Both the position numbers and the translations under genes were made by a program. 34,416 nt of DNA from Clostridiales bacterium. GTDB taxonomy: Bacteria; Bacillota; Clostridia; Lachnospirales; WQUN01. The stretch covers positions 1 to 34,416 of the forward strand of contig JAISZB010000157.1 of NCBI GenBank assembly GCA_031269465.1, given 5' to 3'. Shown here one piece after another: positions 34,315 to 34,416 of this stretch (positions are counted from its first letter, which is position 1; every line of letters begins with the position of its first letter). The notes beneath the pieces were generated by a model. It saw only the letters and a list, made by a program, of their open reading frames with translations. It had not been told where the DNA came from and did not search any database.

Positions 34315-34416
34315 CACTTAAGGAGGCGCCGTTTGCGCAAAGTTGCGGTTTTAGGTATGTAAATTTGCAAAAAGCCAATATTTAGCAATAGACAGCAAAA
34401 AAGAGCGCACTTAATA

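Overview
The window looks like the chromosome of an anaerobic, Clostridia-like member of the Bacillota. The gene order rpmG-secE-nusG-rplK-rplA, wecB next to the ATP synthase genes, strong AGGAGG ribosome binding sites and TTGACA-17-TATAAT promoters support this; the species cannot be read from the sequence. Every intact gene lies on the minus strand. The only plus-strand coding material is decayed (12.98-14.84 kb) or belongs to the end of a group II intron at the left edge.

Layout, left to right. (1) 1-382: C-terminus of a group II intron maturase and the intron's domains V-VI. (2) 779-11282: a urea locus transcribed right to left, urtABCDE (ABC urea importer), then ureAB (fused), ureC, ureE, ureF, ureG, ureD. 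A promoter precedes urtA and an intrinsic terminator sits at the very start of its leader. (3) 11606-12232: a cytidylate-kinase-like protein. (4) 12979-14841: a broken Rpn-like gene and a dead IS607-type element. (5) 15226-17695: rpmG-secE-nusG-rplK-rplA with a perfect promoter and two L1-type leader sites; rplJ/rplL do not follow. (6) 18201-24204: two exported copper-amine-oxidase-type stalk-domain proteins, a solitary Vsr endonuclease, a GNAT acetyltransferase and long gene-free stretches. (7) 24771-32368: the complete F1Fo ATP synthase genes (atpZ-like, atpI, B, E, F, H, A, G, D, C), whose c subunit carries a sodium-binding signature. (8) 32536-33666: UDP-GlcNAc 2-epimerase.

The most striking thing in the window is a family of palindromic interspersed elements, here called PIE, with about 26 full, half or miniature copies, roughly one per 1.3 kb, all outside intact genes. 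A full copy is about 135 bp and runs TATAC..TTTGCAGTCAAATGTACC, a 17-21 bp arm (..TTTTGGAGCTTGATTAT), a central palindrome (GCGAAATGCCGATATCGGCATTTCGC as a 26-base core, read here in two halves), the inverse arm, and an end reading ATGCAAATCAGTATA. Arm sequences change together between copies, so the pairing is kept while the sequence drifts. Ends reading TATAC..GTATA fit a MITE with TA target duplications. Copies sit just behind stop codons with one preferred end toward the gene, interrupt the atp and urt gene clusters, and in two places touch the 5' ends of genes.

Functionally the window joins nitrogen acquisition (urea import and hydrolysis to ammonia), translation and transcription core genes, sodium- or proton-coupled ATP synthesis and cell-wall precursor supply. 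The PIE family is the only layer that links all of these regions.
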